Source: Acidovorax sp. 106 (GTDB lineage Bacteria > Pseudomonadota > Gammaproteobacteria > Burkholderiales > Burkholderiaceae_C). From it: a stretch of 64,000 nucleotides of DNA. This document shows, piece by piece, positions 44,604-53,380 of the stretch. The stretch covers positions 3,976,501 to 4,040,500 of the forward strand of contig NZ_RCCC01000001.1 in the NCBI RefSeq assembly GCF_003663825.1, given 5' to 3'. Positions within the stretch are counted from its first letter, which is position 1, and every line of letters begins with the position of its first letter. A program made the translations under genes and the position numbers. The notes below the pieces were generated by a model. The model was given only the letters and a program-made list of their open reading frames with translations. It had not been told where the DNA came from and did not search any database.

Positions 44604-46457
44604 ATGACCACCTCCCTGCGCTCCACCCTCGATTTCCTGCTCTACACCTGGCTGCAATCCGAATCGCTAACGCAGCGAGAGCGCTTTGCTGACCATGCGC
44701 GTGAAACTTTCGATGCCGTGCTGGATACGTCTGAGCGCATTGCCCGCGAGAAGTACGCGCCGTTCAATCGGCTGGTCGATCTGGAAGAGCCGCGCACCGA
44801 AACCGAGCCCGATGGCACGCTGCGCGTGGTGCTGCCCCAGGCCACCTACGAAGCGCGCCGCGCCTATGCCGAATCGGGCCTGCTGAGCGCGGCGCAAGAC
44901 TATGACATTGGCGGCATGCAACTGCCGTACACCGTGGAGGCGGCGGCCAATAGCTTCTTCGCGGCAGCGTCCATCAGCATTGGCTCCAATCTGCTCACCT
45001 CGGGCAACGCCAACCTGCTCATGGTGCATGGAACCGACCTGCAAAAGCAGGTGTTTGCGCTCAATGAATTCAATGGCCGTTGGTCGGGCACCATGTGCCT
45101 GTCGGAGCCGCAGGCGGGCTCGTCCCTGTCGGATGTGGCTACGCGCGCCGTGCCGGACGGTGAAGGCTTTGAAAGCGATCCGCTAGGCCCACGCTACCGC
45201 CTTAAGGGCAACAAAATGTGGATCAGCTCGGGCGACCATGAGCTGACGGAAAACATCGTGCACTTGGTGCTGGCCAAGATTCCGGGGCCGGACGGCAAAC
45301 TGGTGCCGGGCGTCAAGGGCATCTCGCTGTTCATCGTGCCCAAGAAGCTGGTGGACAACGAGGGCAAGCTCACTGGAGAGCGCAACGACGTGGCGCTGGC
45401 GGGCTTGAACCACAAGCTGGGTTGGCGCGGCACCACCAACACGCTGCTGAATTTTGGCGAAGGCAAGTACCCCGTGCGCGGTGAAGCCGGTGCAGTGGGC
45501 TACCTGGTGGGTCAGCCGGGCGATGGCCTCAAATGCATGTTCCACATGATGAACGAGGCACGCATCGGCATTGGCATGGCGGCGTCCATGCTGGGCCTGG
45601 CGGGCTACTACGCCAGCCTGGACTATGCCAAGAACCGGCCCCAAGGCCGCCCTGTGGGAAAGGGTGGCAAGGACGCAGGCGCACCCCAGGTGCGCCTGAT
45701 CGAGCACGCAGACATCAAGCGCATGCTGCTGGCGCAAAAGGCCTACGGCGAAGGCGCGCTGGCGCTGAACCTCTACTGCGCACTGCTGGTGGACGAGCAG
45801 CACACGGGCACCCCCGAGGCGGCCGATGAAGCCCGCCTGCTGCTGGAGGTGCTCACCCCCATCGCCAAGAGCTGGCCCAGCGAGTGGTGCCTGGAGGCCA
45901 ACAGCCTGGCCATCCAGATCCACGGGGGCTACGGCTACACGCGCGATTTCCCGGTGGAGCAGTACTGGCGCGACAACCGCCTGAACATGATCCACGAGGG
46001 CACGCACGGCATCCAGGCCATGGACTTACTGGGCCGCAAGGTGCTGATGGAGGGCGGGCGCGGCCTGCAGCTGGTGGCAGGCCGCATCAATGCCACCATC
46101 GAGCGCTCCATCCAGGTGCCTGCACTGGCAGTGCATGCCAATGCCCTGGGTGCCGCGCTGGCCCAGGTGGGCGCCGCCACCAAGGCGGCCTGGGCCATGG
46201 GCGAGCCTGGCGATGCGCTTGCCAACGCCGTGCCCTACATGCAGGCCTTTGGGCACACCGTGCTGGCCTGGGTGTGGCTGGACCTGGCCCTGGCCACACT
46301 GGCGCATGACGCCGCCCTGGCGCAGCCCGCCAGCGTGGGCCGCATGGGCGCCATGCAGTTCTTCTTCCGTTACGAGCTGCCCAAGATCGGGGCCTGGCTG
46401 CAGGTGGTGAGCGCGCGCGATACCACCTGCGCGCAGATGCCGGAAGACGCCTTTTGA
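44604..46457 (+). CDS. Acyl-CoA dehydrogenase, long form
   Basis: FAD enzyme of 617 residues that makes the first double bond in acyl-CoA breakdown. Segments include CLSEPQAGSSLSDVATRA, YRLKGNKMWISSGDHE, GLNHKLGWRGTTNTLLNFGE, the acyl-CoA base region IQIHGGYGYTRDFPVEQYWRDNR and GTHGIQAMDLLGRK. The N-terminal (LDFLLYTWLQSESL) and C-terminal (~100 extra residues) parts match the long ACAD group in Burkholderiales that carries a C-terminal helical domain. The stop codon starts a short tandem repeat. It is the first enzyme for the FadB/thiolase pair nearby. Confidence 0.93.
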   Translation: MTTSLRSTLDFLLYTWLQSESLTQRERFADHARETFDAVLDTSERIAREKYAPFNRLVDLEEPRTETEPDGTLRVVLPQATYEARRAYAESGLLSAAQDYDIGGMQLPYTVEAAANSFFAAASISIGSNLLTSGNANLLMVHGTDLQKQVFALNEFNGRWSGTMCLSEPQAGSSLSDVATRAVPDGEGFESDPLGPRYRLKGNKMWISSGDHELTENIVHLVLAKIPGPDGKLVPGVKGISLFIVPKKLVDNEGKLTGERNDVALAGLNHKLGWRGTTNTLLNFGEGKYPVRGEAGAVGYLVGQPGDGLKCMFHMMNEARIGIGMAASMLGLAGYYASLDYAKNRPQGRPVGKGGKDAGAPQVRLIEHADIKRMLLAQKAYGEGALALNLYCALLVDEQHTGTPEAADEARLLLEVLTPIAKSWPSEWCLEANSLAIQIHGGYGYTRDFPVEQYWRDNRLNMIHEGTHGIQAMDLLGRKVLMEGGRGLQLVAGRINATIERSIQVPALAVHANALGAALAQVGAATKAAWAMGEPGDALANAVPYMQAFGHTVLAWVWLDLALATLAHDAALAQPASVGRMGAMQFFFRYELPKIGAWLQVVSARDTTCAQMPEDAF

Positions 46458-46498
46458 CCGCCTTCTGACCGCGTTGTGACCGCGTTGTGACCGCGTTC
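46455..46498 (+). repeat. 11-bp tandem repeat, four units
   Basis: TGACCGCCTTC, TGACCGCGTTG, TGACCGCGTTG, TGACCGCGTTC in a row, then TGAAGCGC. The first TGA is the stop codon of the acyl-CoA dehydrogenase. Because 11 is not a multiple of 3, the repeated TGA closes all three frames. Confidence 0.9.
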
Positions 46499-46683
46499 TG
46501 AAGCGCTCACGGCGATGTGGGGCTGTCCCGCACGCCACCGGATCGCGCAGGCGACACGGCTGCGCAGCCTGCGTCACCACAATGTGCGGCAACCGCCAAA
46601 AATGTTGACACCACCTGCGGCGCCCATTCGCTGTTTGCCCTACCTGTTTGACTTATCCGTTTGCACATTCAAGGAGACACCAC

Positions 46684-47478
46684 ATGACCCCTCGCACCAT
46701 CCAGCAACTCTTCGACCTCAAGGGCAAGACCGCCCTGGTCACCGGCGGCTCGCGCGGCCTGGGCCTTCAATTGGCCCACGCGCTGGGCGAAGCCGGTGCC
46801 AAGGTGCTGCTGAGTTCGCGCAAGGCGTCCGACCTGGAAGAGGCCGCCGCCGAGCTCAAGGCCGCTGGCATTGATGCGCAATGGATTGCCGCCGACTGCG
46901 CCAACGAGGCCGACACGCGCCGCCTGGCCGACGAAACTCTGCAGCGCCTGGGGCATGTGGACATTCTGGTGAACAACGCTGGCGCTGCCTGGGGCGCACC
47001 CGCTGAAGACCACCCCGTCGAAGCCTGGGACAAGGTGATGAACCTGAACGTGCGCGGCTATTTCATCCTGAGCCAGCACATCGCCAAGCACAGCATGATC
47101 GAGCGCAAGCAGGGCAGCATCATCAACGTGGCGTCCATCGCGGGTTTGGGCGGCAACCCCAGCGGCATGAACACCATTGCCTACAACACCTCCAAGGGCG
47201 CGGTCATCAACTTCACCCGCGCACTGGCCGCCGAATGGGGCAAGTACAACATCCGCGTCAACGCCATCTGCCCCGGTTTCTTCCCCAGCAAAATGACCGT
47301 GGGCACGCTCAAGGCGCTGGGCGAAGAGGCCCTGAAGGCAGGCGCCCCCCTGGGCCGCCTGGGCGATGACGAAGACCTCAAGGGCCTGTGCGCGCTGTAT
47401 GCGTCGGATGCGGGCAAGCACATCACCGGCCAGTGGCTGGCGGTGGATGGGGGTGTGAGCGTGGTGACTGGCGGATAG
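46684..47478 (+). CDS. Short-chain dehydrogenase/reductase, FabG-like
   Basis: A 264-residue NAD(P)-dependent oxidoreductase. Cofactor motif TGGSRGLGLQLAHALG, NNAGAAWGAP, catalytic Ser in VASIAGLGG and Tyr/Lys in YNTSKGAVINF, and GRLGDDEDL near the end. It resembles gluconate 5-dehydrogenase/3-oxoacyl-ACP reductase-like SDRs that sit in acyl-CoA loci. AAGGAGA precedes ATG 46684. Exact substrate unknown. Confidence 0.9.
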   Translation: MTPRTIQQLFDLKGKTALVTGGSRGLGLQLAHALGEAGAKVLLSSRKASDLEEAAAELKAAGIDAQWIAADCANEADTRRLADETLQRLGHVDILVNNAGAAWGAPAEDHPVEAWDKVMNLNVRGYFILSQHIAKHSMIERKQGSIINVASIAGLGGNPSGMNTIAYNTSKGAVINFTRALAAEWGKYNIRVNAICPGFFPSKMTVGTLKALGEEALKAGAPLGRLGDDEDLKGLCALYASDAGKHITGQWLAVDGGVSVVTGG

Positions 47479-47490
47479 GTAGAGTACAAC

Positions 47491-47604
47491 CCCCTGATGC
47501 GCTGCGCGCCTTCCCCCTTCTCTCGGCTGCGCCGGGAAGGGGGACGCAGCCCTCGCTGCGGGGCGGTGCGGCCGGCCTAGGCCCTTGCTAGGCTGCCCTC
47601 GCCT
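47491..47604 (+). repeat. GC-rich intergenic repeat, family 2, copy 1
   Basis: GCGCGCCTTCCCCCTTCTCT, CGGCTGCGCCGGGAAGGGGG, then ACGCAGCCCTCGCTGCGGGG, CGGTGCGGCC and CTAGGCTGCCCTCGCC. The first half folds on itself (TTCCCCCTTCTC against GGGAAGGGGGA). A diverged copy lies inverted at 55024-55140. Confidence 0.8.
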
Positions 47605-47648
47605 TCGGCCCTGCCAGTTGCCACCCACAGTTTCCAAAGGAATGAACC

Positions 47649-48080
47649 TTGATCAGTTTTGGCGTTGAGATCCCCTTTGTCAGCCACCTCGGCTTTACGT
47701 TGCACCGCATGGAAGGTGGTGAGTCAGAGTTGCATTACGAGGCCAAGCCCGAGCACCTGAACTCGTTTGCCGTGACCCATGGCGGTGCGTCGATGACGCT
47801 GCTGGACGTGACCATGGCCACAGCGGCCCGCAGCGAAACGCCCGACATGGGCGTGGTCACCATCGAGATGAAGACCAGCTTCATGCAGCCCGCAGTGGGC
47901 CCGCTGGTGGCCAAGGGGCGGTTGATCCACCGCACCGCCACCATGGCCTTCACGGAAGGCACCGTGTACGACGCGCAAGGCCGGGTGTGCAGCCATGCCA
48001 CGGGTACTTTCAAGTACGTCAAGCGCCTGCCGGTGGACGGGCGCAGCGTCAACGGCCTCAAGGTCATCTCCACGGATTGA
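47649..48080 (+). CDS. PaaI-type hotdog thioesterase, TTG start
   Basis: A 143-residue acyl-CoA thioesterase-like protein. NSFAVTHGGASMTLLDVTMATAA and VTIEMKTSFMQPAVGPLVAKGRL, then GTVYDAQGRVCSHATGTFK, match the PaaI/YbgC hotdog fold, with the usual His-Gly-Gly and Asp positions. AAAGGA lies 6 bases before TTG 47649; the nearby ATG at 47642 is out of frame. It probably removes or recycles CoA from acyl or aromatic CoA thioesters in this cluster. Confidence 0.85.
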   Translation: MISFGVEIPFVSHLGFTLHRMEGGESELHYEAKPEHLNSFAVTHGGASMTLLDVTMATAARSETPDMGVVTIEMKTSFMQPAVGPLVAKGRLIHRTATMAFTEGTVYDAQGRVCSHATGTFKYVKRLPVDGRSVNGLKVISTD

Positions 48081-48086
48081 CGTTTT

Positions 48087-48143
48087 GAGTCAAATAGGCT
48101 TCTAGTGCAATCAATATAAGCGCTGGCAGCTATCTTTTTAATA
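48087..48143 (+). repeat. Dispersed ~57-bp repeat, family 1, copy C
   Basis: GTCAAATAGGCTTCTAGTGC, AATCAATATAAGCGCTGGCA, GCTATCTTTTTAATAG. It lies between the thioesterase and the MDR reductase, just before that gene's GAGGAG. Confidence 0.85.
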
Positions 48144-48162
48144 GTGTTTGAGGAGTGTTTTC

Positions 48163-49179
48163 ATGTCACGCAACCAGCAGATCGTTTTGGACAACCGCCC
48201 CCAGGGCGAGGCCGTTGCCAGCAACTTCAAGCTTGTCGCCACCGACACCCCGGCGCTGCAGCCCGGCCATGTGCTGGTGCGCCACCACTACCTGAGCCTG
48301 GACCCCTACATGCGCGGGCGCATGAACGAGAGCAAGAGCTACGCTGCATCGCAGGCGCTGGGCGAAGTGATGATCGGCGGCACGGTGGGTGAGGTGGTGG
48401 AGAGCCAGAACCCCAAATACGCCGTGGGCGACAAGGTGGTGGGCATGGGCGGCTGGCAAGAGTACAGCGTGGTCAATGCCGAGCAGCCTGGCGCGCTGCG
48501 CAAGGTGGACACGACCCATGTGCCGCTGTCGCACTACCTGGGCGCTGTGGGCATGCCCGGCGTGACGGCCTGGTACGGCCTGGTCAAGATCATTGCCCCC
48601 AAAGAGGGCGACACCGTGGTGGTAAGCGCCGCCACGGGCGCCGTGGGCAGCGCCTTTGCCGCCCTGGCCAAGGCCCGTGGCTGCCGCGTGGTGGGCATTG
48701 CCGGGGGCGTGGACAAATGCCAGTACGCGGTGAGCGAGTTGGGCTTTGACGCCTGCATTGATTACAAGGTGCATGGCGACGTGCGCGCCCTGTCCAAGGC
48801 GCTCAAGGAAGCTTGCCCCAACGGCATCGACGGCTACTTTGAAAACGTGGGTGGCTGGATCATGGACGCCGTGATGCTGCGCATGAATGCCTTCAGCCGC
48901 ATCGCCCTGTGCGGGATGATCGCTGGCTACGACGGCGCACCCCTGCCCATGGCCAACCCCGCGCTCATGCTGATTAACCGCATGAAGGTCGAAGGCTTCA
49001 TCGTCAGCGAGCACATGGAAGTCTGGCCCGAGGCACTGAAGGAACTGGGCACGTTGGTGGCCACCGGCAAGCTGCGCCCACGCGAAACCATTGCCCAAGG
49101 CATTGCCGCCGCGCCCGAGGCTTTCCTGGGCCTGCTCAAGGGCAAGAACTTTGGCAAGCAACTGGTCAAGCTGATCTGA
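48163..49179 (+). CDS. NADP-dependent MDR oxidoreductase, CurA/PTGR type
   Basis: A 338-residue zinc-free medium-chain reductase that reduces activated double bonds. Segments are SLDPYMRGRMNESKSYA, GEVMIGGTVGEVVESQN, MPGVTAWYGL, the NADP-binding SAATGAVGSAFAALAKARGC, ENVGGWIMDAVMLRMN and GRGxx-like LRPRETIAQG. GAGGAG precedes ATG 48163. The GNAT gene overlaps its stop. Confidence 0.92.
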   Translation: MSRNQQIVLDNRPQGEAVASNFKLVATDTPALQPGHVLVRHHYLSLDPYMRGRMNESKSYAASQALGEVMIGGTVGEVVESQNPKYAVGDKVVGMGGWQEYSVVNAEQPGALRKVDTTHVPLSHYLGAVGMPGVTAWYGLVKIIAPKEGDTVVVSAATGAVGSAFAALAKARGCRVVGIAGGVDKCQYAVSELGFDACIDYKVHGDVRALSKALKEACPNGIDGYFENVGGWIMDAVMLRMNAFSRIALCGMIAGYDGAPLPMANPALMLINRMKVEGFIVSEHMEVWPEALKELGTLVATGKLRPRETIAQGIAAAPEAFLGLLKGKNFGKQLVKLI

Positions 49180-49691
49180 TGGCTGCTGCAGAGACATCGC
49201 CACCCCGTGCGGCCGGTACGCCCAGCACGCCTGGTCTGCGTTGGCACTGGGCCCGCTTTGACGACATGGGCGTGCATGCGCTACATGACGCGCTGGCCCT
49301 GCGCTGCAAGGTGTTCATCCTGGAGCAAGGCCCCTACCAAGACCCCGATGGGGCCGACAAGCAGTCGTGGCACCTGTTGGGCTACGACGCCGCTGGCGCG
49401 CTGCAGGCTTGCCTGCGCTTGGCAGACCCGGGTGTGAACTACCCCGAGCCATCGATTGGCCGCGTCGTGACCGCCAAGGAAGCCCGTGGCAATGGCACGG
49501 GCCGTGCGCTGGTGGCCGAGGGCCTGGCCCGCTGCCAGCAGGTGTGGCCGGGCAGGGCGGTGCGCATCAGCGCACAGGCGCACCTGCAGCGCTTTTACGG
49601 CAGCCTGGGCTTTGTTACCGTGTCTGGCGAATACCTGGAAGATGACATTCCCCACGTCGAGATGCTGTGGAGCCCGCCTGGGGCTCCATGA
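49179..49691 (+). CDS. GNAT acetyltransferase, ElaA-like
   Basis: A 170-residue GNAT. The core reads LALRCKVFILEQGPYQDPDG, GALQACLRLAD, IGRVVTAKEARGNGTGRALV (acetyl-CoA loop) and RFYGSLGFVTVSGEYLEDDIPHVEM, matching ElaA. The start overlaps the MDR stop. The acceptor is unknown. Confidence 0.88.
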   Translation: MAAAETSPPRAAGTPSTPGLRWHWARFDDMGVHALHDALALRCKVFILEQGPYQDPDGADKQSWHLLGYDAAGALQACLRLADPGVNYPEPSIGRVVTAKEARGNGTGRALVAEGLARCQQVWPGRAVRISAQAHLQRFYGSLGFVTVSGEYLEDDIPHVEMLWSPPGAP

Positions 49692-49782
49692 GTTGCAAGG
49701 GGCGGGCACTGGCCCTGCGCGCAGGGCCGGTGCTGCGTCCACCCATGTGCTTGCTTGAGTTTGCTGTACAGGAGTTTTCACC

Positions 49783-50718
49783 ATGTCTGCCCTGATCCTT
49801 CACCACTACCCGACGTCGCCCTTTGCGCAGAAGATCCGCTCGGTGCTGGGCTTCAAGCAACTGGCATGGAAGTCCGTCATCATCCCCAGCGTCAGCCCCA
49901 AGCCGGATCTGGTGGCGCTGACGGGCGGGTACCGCAAAACGCCGGTGCTGCAGGTGGGGGCTGACATCTATTGCGACACGGCTTTGATCTGCGACGTGCT
50001 GGAGCACACCCAGCCCGAGCCCGTGCTGTACCCGCCGCACCTCAAGGGCGTGGCGCGCGTGTTTGCACAGTGGGCCGATACCACGCTGTTTTGGGCGTCT
50101 ATGGCTTACAACCTGCAGCCCAAGGGCGCGGCCATGCTGTTTGCCAACCTGCCACCAGCGGCTGCCCAGGCCTTTACCGAAGACCGCAAGGCAATGGGTG
50201 TGGGCATGCAGCGCCAGCGCCCGCAGGACGCCACCGCCGCCTACCGCTCGTACCTGCGCCGCATCGCCCACATGGCCGAGGAGCACGACTTTTTGTTTGG
50301 TGCAGAGCCCTGCGTGGCCGACTTTGCCGCCTACCACCCGCTGTGGTTCACGCGCCGCGTGGTGCCGCTGATGGACGACATCTTCAACGCCACACCCGCC
50401 GTGCTCGAATGGATGGACCGCATCGAAGCCCTGGGCCAGGGCCGTATGGAGAAGTTCAGTGCGGCGGATGCGATCACCGTGGCCGCCGGGGCCGAGCCCT
50501 TGCCGCTGCTGGACGATGTGTTTCAGGACGAGCACGGCATTGCCCTGGGCTCCCAGGTGCACATCGCCGCCGAGAGCTTTGGCCTGGAAGTGACCGAGGG
50601 CGAGCTGATCGCGGCCACGCGCACCCGCTACACCCTGCGCCGTACTGACCCGCGTGCAGGGGTGGTGCATGTGCACTTTCCGCGCATTGGTTATGTGCTG
50701 AAGAAGGCCGCGCCCTGA
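49783..50718 (+). CDS. Glutathione S-transferase family protein
   Basis: A 311-residue GST. The thioredoxin-fold N-terminus is HHYPTSPFAQKIRSVLGFKQ, with the Ser of PTSPF as candidate catalytic residue, then GGYRKTPVLQVGADIYCDTAL. The helical GST-C domain covers ~90-210. A C-terminal ~90 residues (LLDDVFQDEHGIALGSQVHI, then FPRIGYVL) are unlike a normal GST and form an added domain of unknown role. CAGGAG precedes the ATG. Function is probably conjugation or redox, unproven. Confidence 0.85.
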   Translation: MSALILHHYPTSPFAQKIRSVLGFKQLAWKSVIIPSVSPKPDLVALTGGYRKTPVLQVGADIYCDTALICDVLEHTQPEPVLYPPHLKGVARVFAQWADTTLFWASMAYNLQPKGAAMLFANLPPAAAQAFTEDRKAMGVGMQRQRPQDATAAYRSYLRRIAHMAEEHDFLFGAEPCVADFAAYHPLWFTRRVVPLMDDIFNATPAVLEWMDRIEALGQGRMEKFSAADAITVAAGAEPLPLLDDVFQDEHGIALGSQVHIAAESFGLEVTEGELIAATRTRYTLRRTDPRAGVVHVHFPRIGYVLKKAAP

Positions 50719-50924
50719 GATGCTTTTCCAAGGCTCAAGGCGCGGTGCGTTCTGTGCAGATTCTGCCAACACCTCATATCCGTTCAGGCTGAGCCTGTCG
50801 AAGCCAGGGCGTCTGCGGGTGTCAGCACCGTGAACGCCCTCTGCGAACACCTGCAATGACGCGGCTGCGTCAGAGCCCACCCACCGGCACAACCACCAAA
50901 ACCACAAACCGAAGGAGACAAAAT

Positions 50925-51833
50925 ATGATCGACAACTTTGCAGACAAAACAGCCGTACTCACCGGCGCAGGCTCGGGCTTTGGGCTGGAATGCGCCCGCA
51001 TTGGCGCCCGCCTGGGCATGAACTTGGTGCTGGTCGATGTGCAGCAAGACGCGCTGGACGCTGCTGCGGCCGAGATGCAGGCTGCAGGCGCCCAGGTGCT
51101 GGCCCGCAAGGTCGATGTGTCCAACGCCGCCCAGATGGAGCAACTGGCCGCCGACGTGCAGCAGCGCTTTGGTGCGCCGCACCTGGTGTTCAACAACGCA
51201 GGCGTGGGGGCGGGTGGCCTCGTGTGGGAGAACTCCGTCAAGGACTGGGAGTGGGTGCTGGGCGTGAACCTGTGGGGCGTGGTGCATGGCGTGCGCCTGT
51301 TCACGCCCATGATGCTGGCCGCCGCCCAGGCCGACCCAGTCTGGCGCGGTCACATCGTCAACACCGCCAGCATGGCGGGTTTGCTCGACGCCCCCAACAT
51401 GGGCATCTACAACGTGAGCAAGCACGCCGTGGTGGCTTTGTCAGAGACGCTGTACCAGGATTTGTCGCTGGTCACTGACCAGGTCAGCGCCAGCGTCCTC
51501 TGCCCGTTCTTTGTGCCCACGGGCATCAGCCAAAGCCAACGCAACCGCCCCGGCGCGTTGGCGGCGGACAAGCCCACCCAGAGCCAGCTCATCGGCCAGG
51601 CCATGAGCGACAAGGCCGTGGGCAGCGGCAAAGTGACGGCGGCCGAGGTGGCGCAAAAAGTGTTCGACGCCGCAGCCCAGGGCCAGTTCTACATCTACAG
51701 CCATCCCAAGGCCCTGGCCTCAGTGCAGACGCGCATGGAAGACATCATGCTGGGCCGCAACCCCACCGACCCTTTTGCGGGCAAGCCCGAGGTGGGCGCC
51801 CAGTTGCGCGCAGCCCTGCGCAGCGGTGGTTGA
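50925..51833 (+). CDS. Short-chain dehydrogenase/reductase
   Basis: A 302-residue SDR. TGAGSGFGLECARIGARLG is the cofactor loop, NNAGVGAGG the structural motif, NTASMAGLLDAP with the catalytic Ser and YNVSKHAVVALSE with Tyr/Lys. GAAGGAG stands ahead of ATG 50925. Substrate unknown; a C-terminal extension of ~40 residues ends in LRAALRSGG. Confidence 0.9.
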   Translation: MIDNFADKTAVLTGAGSGFGLECARIGARLGMNLVLVDVQQDALDAAAAEMQAAGAQVLARKVDVSNAAQMEQLAADVQQRFGAPHLVFNNAGVGAGGLVWENSVKDWEWVLGVNLWGVVHGVRLFTPMMLAAAQADPVWRGHIVNTASMAGLLDAPNMGIYNVSKHAVVALSETLYQDLSLVTDQVSASVLCPFFVPTGISQSQRNRPGALAADKPTQSQLIGQAMSDKAVGSGKVTAAEVAQKVFDAAAQGQFYIYSHPKALASVQTRMEDIMLGRNPTDPFAGKPEVGAQLRAALRSGG

Positions 51834-51856
51834 TTCGATTGTTTTTGCTCTTCGTG

Positions 51857-51914
51857 GATAAAAATGCCGCTAGCGCCTGATATAAAAGCGCTAGCAGCTA
51901 TTAAATCAATAGCG
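51857..51914 (+). repeat. Dispersed ~57-bp repeat, family 1, copy D
   Basis: GATAAAAATGCCGCTAGCGC, CTGATATAAAAGCGCTAGCA, GCTATTAAATCAATAGC. It lies between the SDR stop and the ogt start. Confidence 0.85.
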
Positions 51915-51931
51915 GTGCTGAGGGGCGTTTG

Positions 51932-52480
51932 GTGAATCCTGCCCAGGGTTACGCCTTGTTTGACACCGCTTTGGGCCGCTGCGCGCTGGCCTGGGGCGCT
52001 GCTGGCTTGCGTGCTGTGCAATTGCCCGAGGTGGATGATGCCGCCACCGTGGCCCGGCTGCTGCGTGCCAGCGGTCCTTGCCATGCTGTCGCGCCCACGG
52101 CAGAAGCGGCGGCAGCCATTCACGGCATCCAGGCAGTGCTGCAAGGCCAGCCGCTGGATTTGCGTGGGGTGCGGCTGGACATGGCGCACCTGTCAGAGTT
52201 TCACCAGCGCGTGTACGCCCTCACGCGGGCCATTGCACCGGGGCAGGTGCGCACCTATGGCGACATCGCGCAGGCACTGGGCGGCAAAGGCCTGGCCCGT
52301 GCTGTGGGGCAGGCCCTGGGACTGAACCCCTTTGCACCGGTGGTGCCCTGCCATCGGGTGCTGGCCGCAGGGTTTCAGGCTGGGGGATTTTCTGCCACCG
52401 GCGGGGCGCACACCAAGCTGCGCATGCTGCAGATCGAAGGCGCGCACTGGGGCGAAACGCAGTCGTTATTCCATTTCTAA
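51932..52480 (+). CDS. ogt: Methylated-DNA-protein cysteine methyltransferase
   Basis: A 182-residue suicide repair protein that takes methyl groups from O6-methylguanine. The C-terminal DNA-binding/methyltransferase domain has the helix-turn-helix region VRTYGDIAQALG and acceptor Cys in PVVPCHRVLAAG. The N-terminal ~75 residues are Ogt-like but divergent. The GTG at 51932 has AGGGG six bases upstream; a TTG at 51929 is adjacent. The last codons (SLFHF, stop) lie inside an inverted-repeat element, so the natural C-terminus was altered or supplied by it. Confidence 0.92.
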   Translation: MNPAQGYALFDTALGRCALAWGAAGLRAVQLPEVDDAATVARLLRASGPCHAVAPTAEAAAAIHGIQAVLQGQPLDLRGVRLDMAHLSEFHQRVYALTRAIAPGQVRTYGDIAQALGGKGLARAVGQALGLNPFAPVVPCHRVLAAGFQAGGFSATGGAHTKLRMLQIEGAHWGETQSLFHF

Positions 52481-52570
52481 ATCACCCCTGACGTTGTTGC
52501 TTCGCCTTGCCGTGCTTCAGCACTGTCTGCGGCTTCGCGCCTAGTCAGGAATGATTTGGAAATGGAATTA
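52466..52570. repeat. ~105-bp inverted-repeat element at the end of ogt
   Basis: The left end GTTATTCCATTTCTAAATCA at 52466 continues to CTGAC. The right end, read inverted, is GTAATTCCATTTCCAAATCA. They match over 24 of 28 positions, separated by ~50 bp. The internal part has CTTCGCCTTGCCGTGCTTCA and GTCTGCGGCTTCGCGCC. It looks like a small non-autonomous element or large hairpin repeat. Confidence 0.75.
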
Positions 52571-52701
52571 CCAGGGTTTTGAGGGGGCAGTTTGGGGTGC
52601 GCTCTGGCGCGGACTCATGGGGTGTTGCAAAACACCGTCACCGCACCGATGCAGGGCGCCTGGCTGCGCCATACTGGTGGTCTATTTGACGGAGAGACAC
52701 C

Positions 52702-52905
52702 ATGAGCCAAGACCCGAACATCACCCTGGCGCGCGGCCTGTACAACGCGTGCACCCTGGCCACCGCGCAAATCCACGAGGCGCAGAGTCTGGCCAAAGAA
52801 ATCTTTCCGGGCGTAGAGGTCTCGCGGGCCGATATCCTGGGCATTGCGCAAATCATCGCCACCAACTACGCAGCCCAATCGGGCGCGAAGGTGGGAGGCG
52901 CGTAG
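52702..52905 (+). CDS. Small helical hypothetical protein, 67 residues
   Basis: I do not recognise this protein. It is likely all-helical and cytoplasmic (LYNACTLATAQIHEAQSL, then SRADILGIAQIIATNYAAQ). GGAGAG precedes the ATG. It is followed by a terminator-like hairpin, so it appears to be a free-standing real gene. Confidence 0.6.
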   Translation: MSQDPNITLARGLYNACTLATAQIHEAQSLAKEIFPGVEVSRADILGIAQIIATNYAAQSGAKVGGA

Positions 52906-52949
52906 CCACCAGCTTGTTGGGCAGTGAACCGCCCCACACACGCAAAAAA

Positions 52950-52972
52950 ACAGCCCGCGCGAAGCGGGCTGT
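52950..52972. terminator. Hairpin after the small ORF
   Basis: ACAGCCCGC, loop GCGAA, GCGGGCTGT, with AAAAAAA on the left and AAAGTTTT on the right. It can serve both strands. Confidence 0.75.
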
Positions 52973-53193
52973 AAAGTTTTACCCCCTACCAAAAGCACAT
53001 GGGTTGTGGCCAGCTGCCGCGTGAGCAGCGCAGTGGCTTGCCGCCGTCCATGGGCTTCCAATGTAAGCCGCAGCCCCGGCATCACCAAGGAACAAGATGG
53101 GCTATGCATAGACGGTTTGTGCATACCTGCATGGGCATGCCAAAGCGTGGCCTGGGCAGAGGGCTTTGGCGTTGATGGACGCGCCAACAAAAA

Positions 53194-53221
53194 AGCCTGA
53201 TGGCGCGGGGCGCATCAGGCT
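53194..53221 (-). terminator. Terminator after tRNA-Gly
   Basis: Read on the minus strand: AGCCTGATG ... CATCAGGCTTTTTT. It lies 16 bp after the tRNA 3' end. Confidence 0.88.
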
Positions 53222-53236
53222 CAATCGGAATTTAGT

Positions 53237-53310
53237 TGGAGCGGGTGAAGGGAATCGAACCCTCGTATGAAGCTTGGGAAGCTGCCGTTCTACCATTGAA
53301 CTACACCCGC
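53237..53310 (-). tRNA. tRNA-Gly (anticodon CCC)
   Basis: A 74-nt tRNA on the minus strand: acceptor GCGGGTG with CACCCGC, encoded CCA end, D arm GTTCAATGGTAGAAC, anticodon loop TTCCCAA (anticodon CCC, reads GGG) and T arm GGGTTCGATTCCC. It matches E. coli glyU in layout. The anticodon stem has one C-U mismatch (28-42). Confidence 0.96.
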
Positions 53311-53380
53311 GTAGCCCGCCATTATAGGCATGTCTGCGGCACCGACCGATCAGGCGCCCCAGGTGCTGCGTGCCCCAGCC

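Noticed and set aside
46455..46498. CRISPR-like array
   Set aside because: The 11-bp units are contiguous with no spacers, and no cas gene is present.
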